A DNA stretch of 44,035 nucleotides from an uncultured Clostridia bacterium (GTDB lineage: Bacteria; Bacillota; Clostridia; Oscillospirales; Butyricicoccaceae). A program made the position numbers and the translations under genes. Every line of letters begins with the position of its first letter. Position 1 is the first letter of the stretch. The DNA is taken from assembly GCA_944375715.1 (NCBI GenBank), contig CALWAP010000014.1, positions 1 to 44,035 of the forward strand. The letters run 5' to 3'. Below the pieces are notes generated by a model. It saw nothing but the letters and a program-made list of their open reading frames with translations, had not been told where the DNA came from and did not search any database. Below are positions 6,105-12,820 of this stretch, one piece after another.

Positions 6105-7496
6105 TCATTCTGCCGAAACATAGCCTACCCTGTCACGGTAAAGCCTAATTCTTTTGTTATAGTCAAAATTGTAAGACGAATGGCACTCAAGGTCGGTGGA
6201 ATATACTCCCAGGTACAAAAGGCCGTTTTGCCCAAAAGCCGCGCCGTAAACCTTGTGGTTTGAAAAGCAGTCGACGGCCGAAAGGGTCACAAGGATATTT
6301 TTTTCGCTGTTATAGCTTATGGCCGTAAGGCTGGAATCTACCGAGTTGAAAAAGTCGTCCCGGCTTGAGTAAAAATCATTGAAAACATGGGTTATTTTCT
6401 CCTCAAACCTGTTTCCGCGCCTTTCGAAAAAATGCAGCGAGCCTTTGTCGGATATGAACATGACCCCGTTTTCGCATTTTATGGGAAGAGGGGAGGAGTA
6501 CATATCCTCCGAGGTGGGCCGGACCTCATCAAGCTCGATTTTTTGCAGGAACTCATGGGTGTCTGTGTCAAAATTATAAAAGGTCATGCTGCCGTCGGGA
6601 GCTTCGGCAAGCAGCAGAAGCTCGCTTTCGTTCCAGAAGATCATGCTTATGATATCCGAATCCTCGATATCCATGCGGCATACGGCCTTTATGCTCATAT
6701 CCTCATGGGAAAAATAGTAAAGGGCGTCTTTGGCAAGGCCTGGCGCGCTCGAATCTTCATAGGGCGTTTTTACATAAAAGGTGAAATATATCCCGTCTTC
6801 GCAGGAGGCATACATATAGTTTGCCGTATACATATCGTACCAATCGTCCCCGCCGCCGAAGTTAATGGGGGTTGCATCTACCGAGTAAAGCTGCCCCGCC
6901 TCGTTTGTCTTGACCGTATATTCCATCAAAAGGCTGTCATGGCAGGGAATCTTGAAAAAGTCGCTGAAAAGCTGCTGAATTTCCGAGTGCGGGGTATTGG
7001 TCATCTGGTTTGAGTAATAACTGACATTCAAAGGCAGGTATTCGTAATAATCGCTCAGCCTAACGGTCCTGACATCGGTGGAGTTGGCCGGCATATTTTC
7101 GGCGATATCAAAGGCAGGCAGCATGGGGGTATCAGGGTACTCGTTTAAATCCGGGGAGATCTCGCCGCTTGACGCCACTCCAAACGAAAGGATAATGTCT
7201 ATCGAAAAGTTTGATGTCCGAATGGTGGTAACGGTGGGTTCGAAGGCTTTGTAGGTGAAATCTGCCTCGGCCATGCCGCTTCTGCCCAGATCATATTCAA
7301 GATTCCAAAAGAGGTTTTCGTCATATGTCAGTGTCATGCCGCCCCTTGCCCCTTCGGCATACAAAGGGTCGCCGTAAAGTGTTTCTTCGTATATGCCTAT
7401 CTTTTCCTTTTGCGAGTCGGTTATGGCGGTAATGGGCAGGCATACCATGCCAAGAAAAAGGAATAGGGCGGTAAAAAGTATGACCGATCGTTTCAT
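6105..7496 (-). CDS. Secreted protein of the ABC transporter operon, 463 aa
   Basis: An N-terminal hydrophobic segment (MKRSVILFTALFLFLGMVCL) followed by a possible cleavage near residue 25 marks an exported or membrane-anchored protein. The rest (about 435 residues) shows repeated beta-strand units with paired aromatic and acidic residues (SMTFYNFDTDTHEFL, GVMFISDKGSLHFFERRG, GAAFGQNGLLYLGVYS), suggesting a beta-propeller or similar fold; this is inference. No domain is recognised. It is the last gene of a five-gene operon, 4 bases after the ATPase gene, so it probably works with the transporter, for example as an extracytoplasmic sensor or substrate-binding partner. Confidence 0.75.
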   Translation of the reverse strand: MKRSVILFTALFLFLGMVCLPITAITDSQKEKIGIYEETLYGDPLYAEGARGGMTLTYDENLFWNLEYDLGRSGMAEADFTYKAFEPTVTTIRTSNFSIDIILSFGVASSGEISPDLNEYPDTPMLPAFDIAENMPANSTDVRTVRLSDYYEYLPLNVSYYSNQMTNTPHSEIQQLFSDFFKIPCHDSLLMEYTVKTNEAGQLYSVDATPINFGGGDDWYDMYTANYMYASCEDGIYFTFYVKTPYEDSSAPGLAKDALYYFSHEDMSIKAVCRMDIEDSDIISMIFWNESELLLLAEAPDGSMTFYNFDTDTHEFLQKIELDEVRPTSEDMYSSPLPIKCENGVMFISDKGSLHFFERRGNRFEEKITHVFNDFYSSRDDFFNSVDSSLTAISYNSEKNILVTLSAVDCFSNHKVYGAAFGQNGLLYLGVYSTDLECHSSYNFDYNKRIRLYRDRVGYVSAE

Positions 7497-7500
7497 TTTA

Positions 7501-8238
7501 TCACTCCCCGTCCTTTCCGCTCAGCTTGTCCAGCGTCAGGCTTACCCGATAGGGTTCATAGCCGCAGGTCTTTTTTATATGCCCGACAAGGCTTTCGCCC
7601 ATGTCGTCCAGCCGGGAAGTCGGAATATCGGAAGCTACCTTGCCTTTTTGCAGTATGACGGCGCGGGAGATAAAGTTCTCTACTTCCTTGATAAGATGGG
7701 TCGAAAGGAATATGGTCTCATTGGGCTCAAGTATCCCGGAAAGGACCTTGTAAAAATCCTCGCGGTTAAATATATCGTTCCCGGCAAAGGGCTCGTCCAT
7801 CAATATATAATCGGCTCCCTGTGACAAGGATGCTATGACTTCAAACTGATTTTTCTGTCCCTGGGAGAAATGCCTGATCTTTTTGTCAAGCGGCAGGGCA
7901 AAGAACTCGGCCAGCGCGTCAAAGCGTTTTTTATTGAAGGTGGGAAAGTAGTCTTCGTAAAACTCCCTGTGGCCTCTTATGCTCAGGCCGGGGAAAAAGG
8001 AATGTTCGCTTGTGGCAAACGACAGTTTTTCGATATTCTTCCGGCCGATTTTTTCGCCGTCAAGGGTTATCTCGCCGCCGAAGGATATAAGCCCCAAAAT
8101 GCTTTTCATCATCGTGGTCTTTCCGGCGCCGTTTTCGCCGAACAGCCCGATTACTTCTCCGCGCTCAAGGCACAGCGAGGGTATATCCAAGACCCGCCTG
8201 CCGTTATATGATTTGGTGACATTTTTAAGTTCAAGCAT
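7501..8238 (-). CDS. ABC transporter ATP-binding protein
   Basis: A 245-residue nucleotide-binding subunit. Walker A is GENGAGKTTM (near residue 36), the signature is FSQGQKNQFEV and Walker B is YILMDEPFAG, followed by the H-loop in FLSTHLIKEVENFI. The SQGQKN signature and the DEPFAGND sequence resemble the YtrB/BcrA-type ATPases that energise small membrane subunits in Bacillota. The ATG overlaps the end of the upstream permease gene by 8 bases. With the two membrane proteins encoded before it, it forms an exporter or signalling ABC complex at the membrane. Substrate unknown; related operons respond to cell-wall antibiotics. Confidence 0.93.
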   Translation of the reverse strand: MLELKNVTKSYNGRRVLDIPSLCLERGEVIGLFGENGAGKTTMMKSILGLISFGGEITLDGEKIGRKNIEKLSFATSEHSFFPGLSIRGHREFYEDYFPTFNKKRFDALAEFFALPLDKKIRHFSQGQKNQFEVIASLSQGADYILMDEPFAGNDIFNREDFYKVLSGILEPNETIFLSTHLIKEVENFISRAVILQKGKVASDIPTSRLDDMGESLVGHIKKTCGYEPYRVSLTLDKLSGKDGE

Positions 8239-8761
8239 AGGTCAGAACCTCCTTTATGGCAAGAAAAAGTCTTTCAAGCTGGCCCGGGGCTATACACTGC
8301 TCCGGAACAATCAGGATATAGTGGACATATAAAACGGCGAGGGTAAGGAAAAACAGCAAAACAGTTGCCGCCATGCCCGCCAAAGGTGCCGCCAGGCAGC
8401 GTTTGTGCAGCTCCAGCGGCTTTTTCGGAAGGCGCTTCATCGTGTATATGCTCTTTGTCTCCTGATAATGATAAAAATAGTGGGTGGCGGCAAAAAAGAC
8501 CATGACCAGCAAAACGGCGGGAAAAAGGTTCATGCCCGGAAGCGCCAGGTCGCAGAAATCATCCATAACGGCGCCGGGTATCAGCTTTTTTACCCTATCC
8601 TCAAAGATATAAAGCGCGTCAAAAGCGGTGTCAAAGCGCCAGAGGTAGCCTATTGCCGCGGCGATAAAGGCTGCGGAATAGGCCGCCAAGGCCCTTCTCA
8701 GCTCGGGTATGTATTCAAATCCCGGAGGGAAAAAACGGTCTGTGCCTTTGAGTTTAATCAT
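8231..8761 (-). CDS. ABC transporter membrane subunit, 176 aa
   Basis: A small integral membrane protein with about four hydrophobic helices (residues ~27-45, 78-97, 128-148 and near the C-terminus). The motif TKSIYTMKRLPKKPLELHK in the middle is shared, in altered form, with the next membrane protein upstream (SKSIYTLKRLAVSQE). Such a cytoplasmic loop is a recurring feature of permease subunits in GntR-controlled ABC operons of Clostridia and may contact the ATPase. Start and stop overlap the flanking genes by 8 bases each, indicating translational coupling. It presumably forms the membrane channel together with the 248-aa subunit. Confidence 0.8.
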   Translation of the reverse strand: MIKLKGTDRFFPPGFEYIPELRRALAAYSAAFIAAAIGYLWRFDTAFDALYIFEDRVKKLIPGAVMDDFCDLALPGMNLFPAVLLVMVFFAATHYFYHYQETKSIYTMKRLPKKPLELHKRCLAAPLAGMAATVLLFFLTLAVLYVHYILIVPEQCIAPGQLERLFLAIKEVLTYA

Positions 8762-9500
8762 TGTTATCCCCTCCTAATATGCTCCATAGAGAAACCCCCG
8801 TTACCGACAGTGCAAGCAGGCTGAAAGTTACATCTGCCGGAAGGTTTGAGTGGGGAAAGACAAAAATAATTGCTGTAAAGGCAAGGCAGAGTATGCCCGA
8901 GTAGGATCTTTTCCCTGTGCGCTGGCGGAATGAAAAGGCCGTTATGCCCATTGAAAGTGAAGCGATAAGGCTTATATTGCGCAAATGCCTGGAAATATCC
9001 TCCAGGGGCATTATGCTGTGAAGAAAATTATTTCTCCAAAACGCCAGGAAAAGGGTGTGTGCGTCACTGTAAGAATACAAGCCCGGGCCGGAGGCCATAT
9101 AGACTTTGGAAAAAATTATTATAAGTCCCAGCTGCCACAGTATAAGGGCCGATATGCAGAAAAAATAGTAAACGGTCCACAGGCAGCATATCCGCTCCTG
9201 GCTGACGGCCAGCCTTTTGAGGGTATATATTGATTTAGAGCCGCTGTCGCAGGCTGAATAGGCCAGAACAAGGCACAGCAGGATCAATGCCGCGATAAAA
9301 ACAAGGTGCATCCGGCTTTCCGAAACGACCGTTTCCAAAGGGGCAAACATGTCCGGGTAGGTGTGAAAATCCGCGCTTAGCCGCTCGAGCGCCCTTTTGA
9401 ACAGTTTGGCCTGAGTGAAGGACATTAAAACCGCAATAGCCATGAAGCGGTAAAATGTCTGCCGTACCGATATTGCAAGCAAAGGTATTATTCTTTTCAT
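8754..9500 (-). CDS. ABC transporter membrane subunit, 248 aa
   Basis: An integral membrane protein with about six hydrophobic helices (for example FIAALILLCLVLAYSAC, IIFVFPHSNL and FSLLALSVTGVSLWSIL). It carries SKSIYTLKRL, the same cytoplasmic motif seen in the 176-aa subunit. An extracytoplasmic loop lies between helices one and two. The gene starts 4 bases inside the end of the GntR regulator gene and overlaps the next subunit by 8 bases, so all four proteins are likely translated from one mRNA. Function follows from context: the second half of the membrane part of the ABC system. Confidence 0.8.
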   Translation of the reverse strand: MKRIIPLLAISVRQTFYRFMAIAVLMSFTQAKLFKRALERLSADFHTYPDMFAPLETVVSESRMHLVFIAALILLCLVLAYSACDSGSKSIYTLKRLAVSQERICCLWTVYYFFCISALILWQLGLIIIFSKVYMASGPGLYSYSDAHTLFLAFWRNNFLHSIMPLEDISRHLRNISLIASLSMGITAFSFRQRTGKRSYSGILCLAFTAIIFVFPHSNLPADVTFSLLALSVTGVSLWSILGGDNND

Positions 9501-9892
9501 TTTGATTCACCCTTTTCCTCTTTGTCCCAAAGCTCTTCCATGACACGGAAGGCGTCATCCTTGGTTATGTGCATTTCGATCATTGATTTGACGGCCGACA
9601 GGGCGGTTGACTGCAGCAGTTCTATTTTTATGCTTGCCAGCTTTTCAGGGGAAATGTCAAGAATGCTTTTTGCGCCGGGAACCGTGGAGATTATGCCTTC
9701 ATCTTCAAGAAGACGGTAAGCCTTCTGCACCGTATTGGGGTTTATGCCCAGCATGGCCGAAAGGGAACGGCGGGATGGGAGCTCGTCGCCGTTTGCGGCG
9801 TCGCCCGAGACGGCGCTGACCTTGATGTGCTTTATTATCTGAAGATAAATCGGGCTGCTGCCTGTCGGTTCAAAGCCTTTGAAGGATATCAC
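9497..9892 (-). CDS. GntR-family transcriptional repressor, YtrA-like
   Basis: A winged-helix DNA-binding domain occupies the first ~75 residues (SPIYLQIIKHIKVSAVSGD, then LPSRRSLSAMLGINPNTVQK as the recognition helix and wing). A short helical C-terminus of ~50 residues lacks a large effector domain, which is the YtrA subfamily architecture. I place the start at the GTG at 9892, because AAAGGAGGG lies 6 nt before it; the upstream ATGs at 9910 and 9898 precede or abut that site. As first gene of the transporter operon it probably represses its own promoter through the palindromes at 9914-9931 and 9941-9958. Confidence 0.9.
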   Translation of the reverse strand: MISFKGFEPTGSSPIYLQIIKHIKVSAVSGDAANGDELPSRRSLSAMLGINPNTVQKAYRLLEDEGIISTVPGAKSILDISPEKLASIKIELLQSTALSAVKSMIEMHITKDDAFRVMEELWDKEEKGESK

Positions 9893-9913
9893 GCCCATCC
9901 CTCCTTTCATGCT

Positions 9914-9931
9914 GTATTATTCAAGTAATAC
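9914..9931. promoter_or_regulatory. Palindromic operator O1 for the GntR regulator
   Basis: GTATTATTCAAGTAATAC: perfect 6-bp arms GTATTA/TAATAC around a 6-bp centre. It lies between the promoter and the ribosome site of the operon, in the transcribed leader. Its centre is 27 bp from that of the second operator, an uneven number of helical turns. Confidence 0.8.
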
Positions 9932-9940
9932 GGTTTAACT

Positions 9941-9958
9941 GTATTATATATGTAATAC
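9941..9958. promoter_or_regulatory. Palindromic operator O2 overlapping the -10 box
   Basis: GTATTATATATGTAATAC: the same perfect arms as O1. It covers the TATAAT box of the operon promoter completely, so a bound dimer would block RNA polymerase. Confidence 0.85.
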
Positions 9959-9971
9959 GGCAGGCTGTCAA
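9943..9971 (-). promoter_or_regulatory. Consensus promoter of the GntR-ABC operon
   Basis: On the minus strand: TTGACA (9971-9966), exactly 17 bases, then TATAAT (9948-9943). Both hexamers match the sigma-A consensus perfectly, which is typical of promoters kept silent by a repressor. Confidence 0.88.
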
Positions 9972-10017
9972 TAGGTTAATAAAGCGTGAATAATATTTAG
10001 GTTGTATGATATTTAGG

Positions 10018-10046
10018 TTGATAAACTAATTTTTGCGGAGTAAAAT
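10018..10046 (+). promoter_or_regulatory. Promoter of the hemolysin III gene
   Basis: TTGATA (10018-10023), 17-bp spacer, TAAAAT (10041-10046), 36 bases before the ATG at 10083. Confidence 0.6.
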
Positions 10047-10082
10047 ATTATCAGGTTTTTAAGAATGGAGAAAGGAGAGCCT

Positions 10083-10766
10083 ATGCGCAAAAAATGTACG
10101 GGACTCGGATATGACCCTTATGACGGTATAAGGCTTTGGTCGGCTCTGACACACGGGCTGGGTGCTTTTTTGTCGGTGGCGGCGACCGTCTGGCTCATAG
10201 TAAAAACGGCCCTTTCGGGCGGCGACGCATGGAAGATAGTTTCTTTTGCCGTATATGGCAGCTCGATGTTCTGCCTTTATCTGGCTTCGACGCTGTATCA
10301 CAGTGTGAAGGCCCCCGTCAGGGGGAGGGTAGCACTCAAAAAATATGACCATATTTCGATTTTCCTGCTGATTGCGGGCACATATACCCCTGTATGCCTG
10401 GTGGTATTGAGGGATACCGTCGGCTGGTGGTTGTTCGGCATAATATGGGCGCTGGCGGCTTTGGGGCTTGTGATGAAGCTTTTGTGGGTCGGCTGCCCCC
10501 GCTGGGTATCGTCCGTCATATATATCGGCATGGGCTGGACGGCGGCCGCGGTGCTTTATCCGCTGCTCAAGGCCGTCGGGCTCGGAGGTGTTTTGCTTTT
10601 GGTGGCCGGAGGGGTCGTTTACACAGTGGGAGGCGTGCTGTATGCCCTTAAATGGCCGGGCAAGGATAACCCGAGATTTGGCGATCATGAGGTTTTTCAT
10701 GTAATAATACTGCTGGGTTCGGCTGTAATGTACCTTGTAATGAGGTTTGTCGTACTGCCGTATTAG
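10083..10766 (+). CDS. Hemolysin III / PAQR-family membrane protein
   Basis: A 227-residue seven-helix membrane protein of the YqfA/HlyIII branch of the PAQR superfamily. Conserved features are LTHGLGAFLSV in helix one, STLYHSV (a metal-ligand His region), KYDHISIFLLIAGTYTP in the middle, and FGDHEVFHVIILLGS near the C-terminus, which holds the last two His ligands. PAQR proteins are thought to be zinc-dependent membrane hydrolases; bacterial members are not well characterised and the hemolysin name reflects one early assay. The start at 10083 follows AAAGGAGAG by 5 bases; an earlier ATG at 10065 lacks a ribosome site. Single gene with its own promoter and terminator. Confidence 0.9.
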   Translation: MRKKCTGLGYDPYDGIRLWSALTHGLGAFLSVAATVWLIVKTALSGGDAWKIVSFAVYGSSMFCLYLASTLYHSVKAPVRGRVALKKYDHISIFLLIAGTYTPVCLVVLRDTVGWWLFGIIWALAALGLVMKLLWVGCPRWVSSVIYIGMGWTAAAVLYPLLKAVGLGGVLLLVAGGVVYTVGGVLYALKWPGKDNPRFGDHEVFHVIILLGSAVMYLVMRFVVLPY

Positions 10767-10775
10767 ATAAAAAAG

Positions 10776-10818
10776 AAGAAGGCCGGTGTAAAGCTTTTGA
10801 CTTTACACCGGCCTTCTT
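10776..10818. terminator. Bidirectional terminator
   Basis: An 18-bp perfect stem (10776-10793 with 10801-10818) and a 7-nt loop, between the converging hemolysin III and pyrophosphatase genes. Confidence 0.92.
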
Positions 10819-10836
10819 AAGCTTATTTACAGAAAA

Positions 10837-11370
10837 CTACTTGCAGAATTTTTCAATATATCGGTCAAAAGCCGCCTTTATCACATCAATGGCTTCCGCG
10901 GGGCCGTAAACTCCGCCGACTTCTGCTTCCTTGCCGTGCTCCAGGTGTTTGTAAACGCTGAAAAAATGGCTCATTTCCTCGGAAATATGGGAAGGGAGTT
11001 GGTCTATGCTTTTGTAGGCATTATACATCGGGTCTTCAAACGGGATGGCCAGGATCTTCTCGTCGATGTCATTGGAATCCTTCATTTCGATATATCCAAC
11101 GGGGTAAACCCTTACAAGGCTCAAAGGGCGGATAGGTTCGCTGCAAAGAACCAGCACATCCAAAGGGTCGCCGTCCTCGGCATAGGTGCGGGGGATAAAA
11201 CCGTAATTTGCGGGGTAATGTGTCGAAGTATAAAGAATCCTGTCGAGCTTTAAGGCGCCTGTTTCCTTGTCCAGCTCATATTTGTTTTTTGAGCCCTTTT
11301 CGATTTCGATAACGGCGAGAAAATCGTCGGGCTTCATCCTTGAGGGCCTTATATCGTGCCACAGGTTCAT
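10837..11370 (-). CDS. ppa: Inorganic pyrophosphatase, class I
   Basis: A 177-residue soluble pyrophosphatase that hydrolyses PPi to phosphate with Mg2+, pulling biosynthetic reactions forward. Family hallmarks are the substrate-binding KGSKNKYELDKETG, RILYTSTHYPANYGFIP, and the metal-binding GDPLDVLVL. The C-terminal helix ends VIKAAFDRYIEKFCK. I start it at 11370 (MNLWHDI), where GGAAAGGCGG lies upstream at normal spacing, rather than at the ATG at 11403. A possible promoter lies about 130 bases upstream. The class I enzyme, rather than the manganese-dependent class II enzyme common in Bacillota, is found in many Clostridia. Confidence 0.94.
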   Translation of the reverse strand: MNLWHDIRPSRMKPDDFLAVIEIEKGSKNKYELDKETGALKLDRILYTSTHYPANYGFIPRTYAEDGDPLDVLVLCSEPIRPLSLVRVYPVGYIEMKDSNDIDEKILAIPFEDPMYNAYKSIDQLPSHISEEMSHFFSVYKHLEHGKEAEVGGVYGPAEAIDVIKAAFDRYIEKFCK

Positions 11371-11493
11371 TTGCTGTACCGCCTTTCCAAAATGTGTTTG
11401 CACTTCTGTGTGCTGCCTGTAAGCTATATTGTTTGCGCAGATTACCGTTTTAAAGTTAGTTTGCTGACAGAAACAGGGTTTTATATTAAATTT

Positions 11494-11522
11494 ATGTTAC
11501 AGTTTATCCTGGCGATTGTCAA
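11494..11522 (-). promoter_or_regulatory. Possible pyrophosphatase promoter
   Basis: On the minus strand TTGACA (11522-11517), 17-bp spacer, TAACAT (11499-11494). The -10 matches only four of six positions and the implied 5' leader is ~115 nt long. Confidence 0.35.
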
Positions 11523-11560
11523 GAAAAAGCCTGGAGTTGCCGGGTATTTGGAGGGAAAAT

Positions 11561-12661
11561 ATGAAATACGAAAACAGCATTAAGTTCGGCAGTCTTTCCA
11601 AGCTTGGTTTTGGCGCCATGAGGTTTCCTAAAAAGGACAACGGCGAAATTGACCAGCAGCAGGTAAATGCAATGATAAAGGCGGCCTATGATGCAGGAGT
11701 CAATTACTATGATACAGCCTATGTTTACGGCGGGGGCGCCAGCGAAAAAGCGCTGGGAGAGGCTCTTAAGCAGTTCCCAAGGGACAGCTTTTTCCTGGCA
11801 GACAAGCATCCCTTTTACAATCTCAAAAACAATGAGCAGAGGGATGAATTCTTCAATACATCTTTGGAGCGCTGTGGCGTAGATTATTTCGATTTTTATC
11901 TCATGTATGCTGTAAATAGAGAAAATGCTCATGGCCTTTTGGATTACGACATGATAAAGTGGGCCGATGAAAAGAAAAAACAGGGAAAGATTCGTTTCCT
12001 GGGTTTTTCGATGCACGATACCAATGATCTTTTAAAGGAACTGCTGGCACTTTATGATTGGGATTTTGTCCAGATACAGTATAACTATCTCGATATAGAC
12101 GGCGAGCCGGGTACAGCGGGATATGAGGAGCTGGTTAAGAGGAATATCCCCATTATTATAATGGAGCCTTTGAAGGGTGGCGTGCTTGCCAATATCCCGG
12201 AACATCTCTGCAAGCCTTTTAAGGACCTGGGCATAAGCAACCAGGAAATGGCATTCCGCTGGATTGCCGGGAAACAGGGGATCATGACGGTCCTTTCCGG
12301 TATGTCAGATATGGCCCAGACGACGGATAACCTTAATATCTTTTCGGACCTGAAGCCTCTCGGGGAAGGTGAGCTCAAGGCAATAAATCAGGTCAGGGAA
12401 AATATCATAGGAGCACAGAAGGTCGGATGCACAGGCTGCGGATATTGTTCAGGATGTCCCATGGGAATTGATATTCCCGCGGCATTCAAAGCTTGGAATA
12501 CCAAAGCAATGAATGACAGAAGCAACTGGATATCGGGTACTGATATCGACGCTGACTCCATCAGCAAGTGTATAGCGTGCGGCAAGTGTGCGTCCCATTG
12601 TCCCCAGAAAATAGACATACCCGAAAAACTCAAAGAACTTCTGGCCTATTATGGCAAATAA
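11561..12661 (+). CDS. Aldo/keto reductase with C-terminal [4Fe-4S] domain
   Basis: A 366-residue protein: a TIM-barrel aldo/keto reductase (residues ~1-280) followed by a ferredoxin-type segment. YYDTAYVYGGG provides Asp51 and Tyr56, and LADKHP provides Lys82, of the usual tetrad. The fourth position, normally His in a YLLH-type motif, is Tyr116 (DFYLMYAVNREN), which may change chemistry. The tail holds two cysteine clusters, CTGCGYCSGCPMG and CIACGKCASHCPQ, sufficient for [4Fe-4S] binding. Such proteins are common in strict anaerobes, but their substrates are unknown. The start at 11561 follows GGAGGG; the ATG at 11516 is less likely. A related gene lies at 33938. Confidence 0.92.
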   Translation: MKYENSIKFGSLSKLGFGAMRFPKKDNGEIDQQQVNAMIKAAYDAGVNYYDTAYVYGGGASEKALGEALKQFPRDSFFLADKHPFYNLKNNEQRDEFFNTSLERCGVDYFDFYLMYAVNRENAHGLLDYDMIKWADEKKKQGKIRFLGFSMHDTNDLLKELLALYDWDFVQIQYNYLDIDGEPGTAGYEELVKRNIPIIIMEPLKGGVLANIPEHLCKPFKDLGISNQEMAFRWIAGKQGIMTVLSGMSDMAQTTDNLNIFSDLKPLGEGELKAINQVRENIIGAQKVGCTGCGYCSGCPMGIDIPAAFKAWNTKAMNDRSNWISGTDIDADSISKCIACGKCASHCPQKIDIPEKLKELLAYYGK

Positions 12662-12663
12662 CG

Positions 12664-12693
12664 AAAAAAGCGGCGCATTAGCGCTGCTTTTTT
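12664..12693 (+). terminator. Terminator of the aldo/keto reductase gene
   Basis: A 13-bp stem with one G-U pair (12664-12676 with 12681-12693), loop ATTA, followed by further T residues. Confidence 0.88.
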
Positions 12694-12717
12694 TTATGTG
12701 TAAAGAAAATATATAAA

Positions 12718-12746
12718 TTGTTTTTTCGACATAAAAGTGTTACTAT
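12718..12746 (+). promoter_or_regulatory. Possible promoter of the purine permease gene
   Basis: TTGTTT (12718-12723), 17-bp spacer, TACTAT (12741-12746). The ~70-base leader before the ATG shows no recognisable purine or guanidine riboswitch core. Confidence 0.45.
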
Positions 12747-12820
12747 TTTTATTAGACTGCGAAGGGTCTGCGTATAGGGGATACTTTGTGGCTGAAAAAC
12801 AAAAAGAGAGGAAGATACGC

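Noticed and set aside
12725-12731. TTCGACA, a reverse-strand Spo0A box inside the purine permease promoter
   Set aside because: A single 7-mer is expected several times by chance on two strands of 44 kb, and no second phased box accompanies it.
12747-12820. Purine riboswitch before the NCS2 permease gene
   Set aside because: The leader is only about 70 bases and lacks the conserved loop and junction sequences of the purine class; no alternative riboswitch core was recognised.
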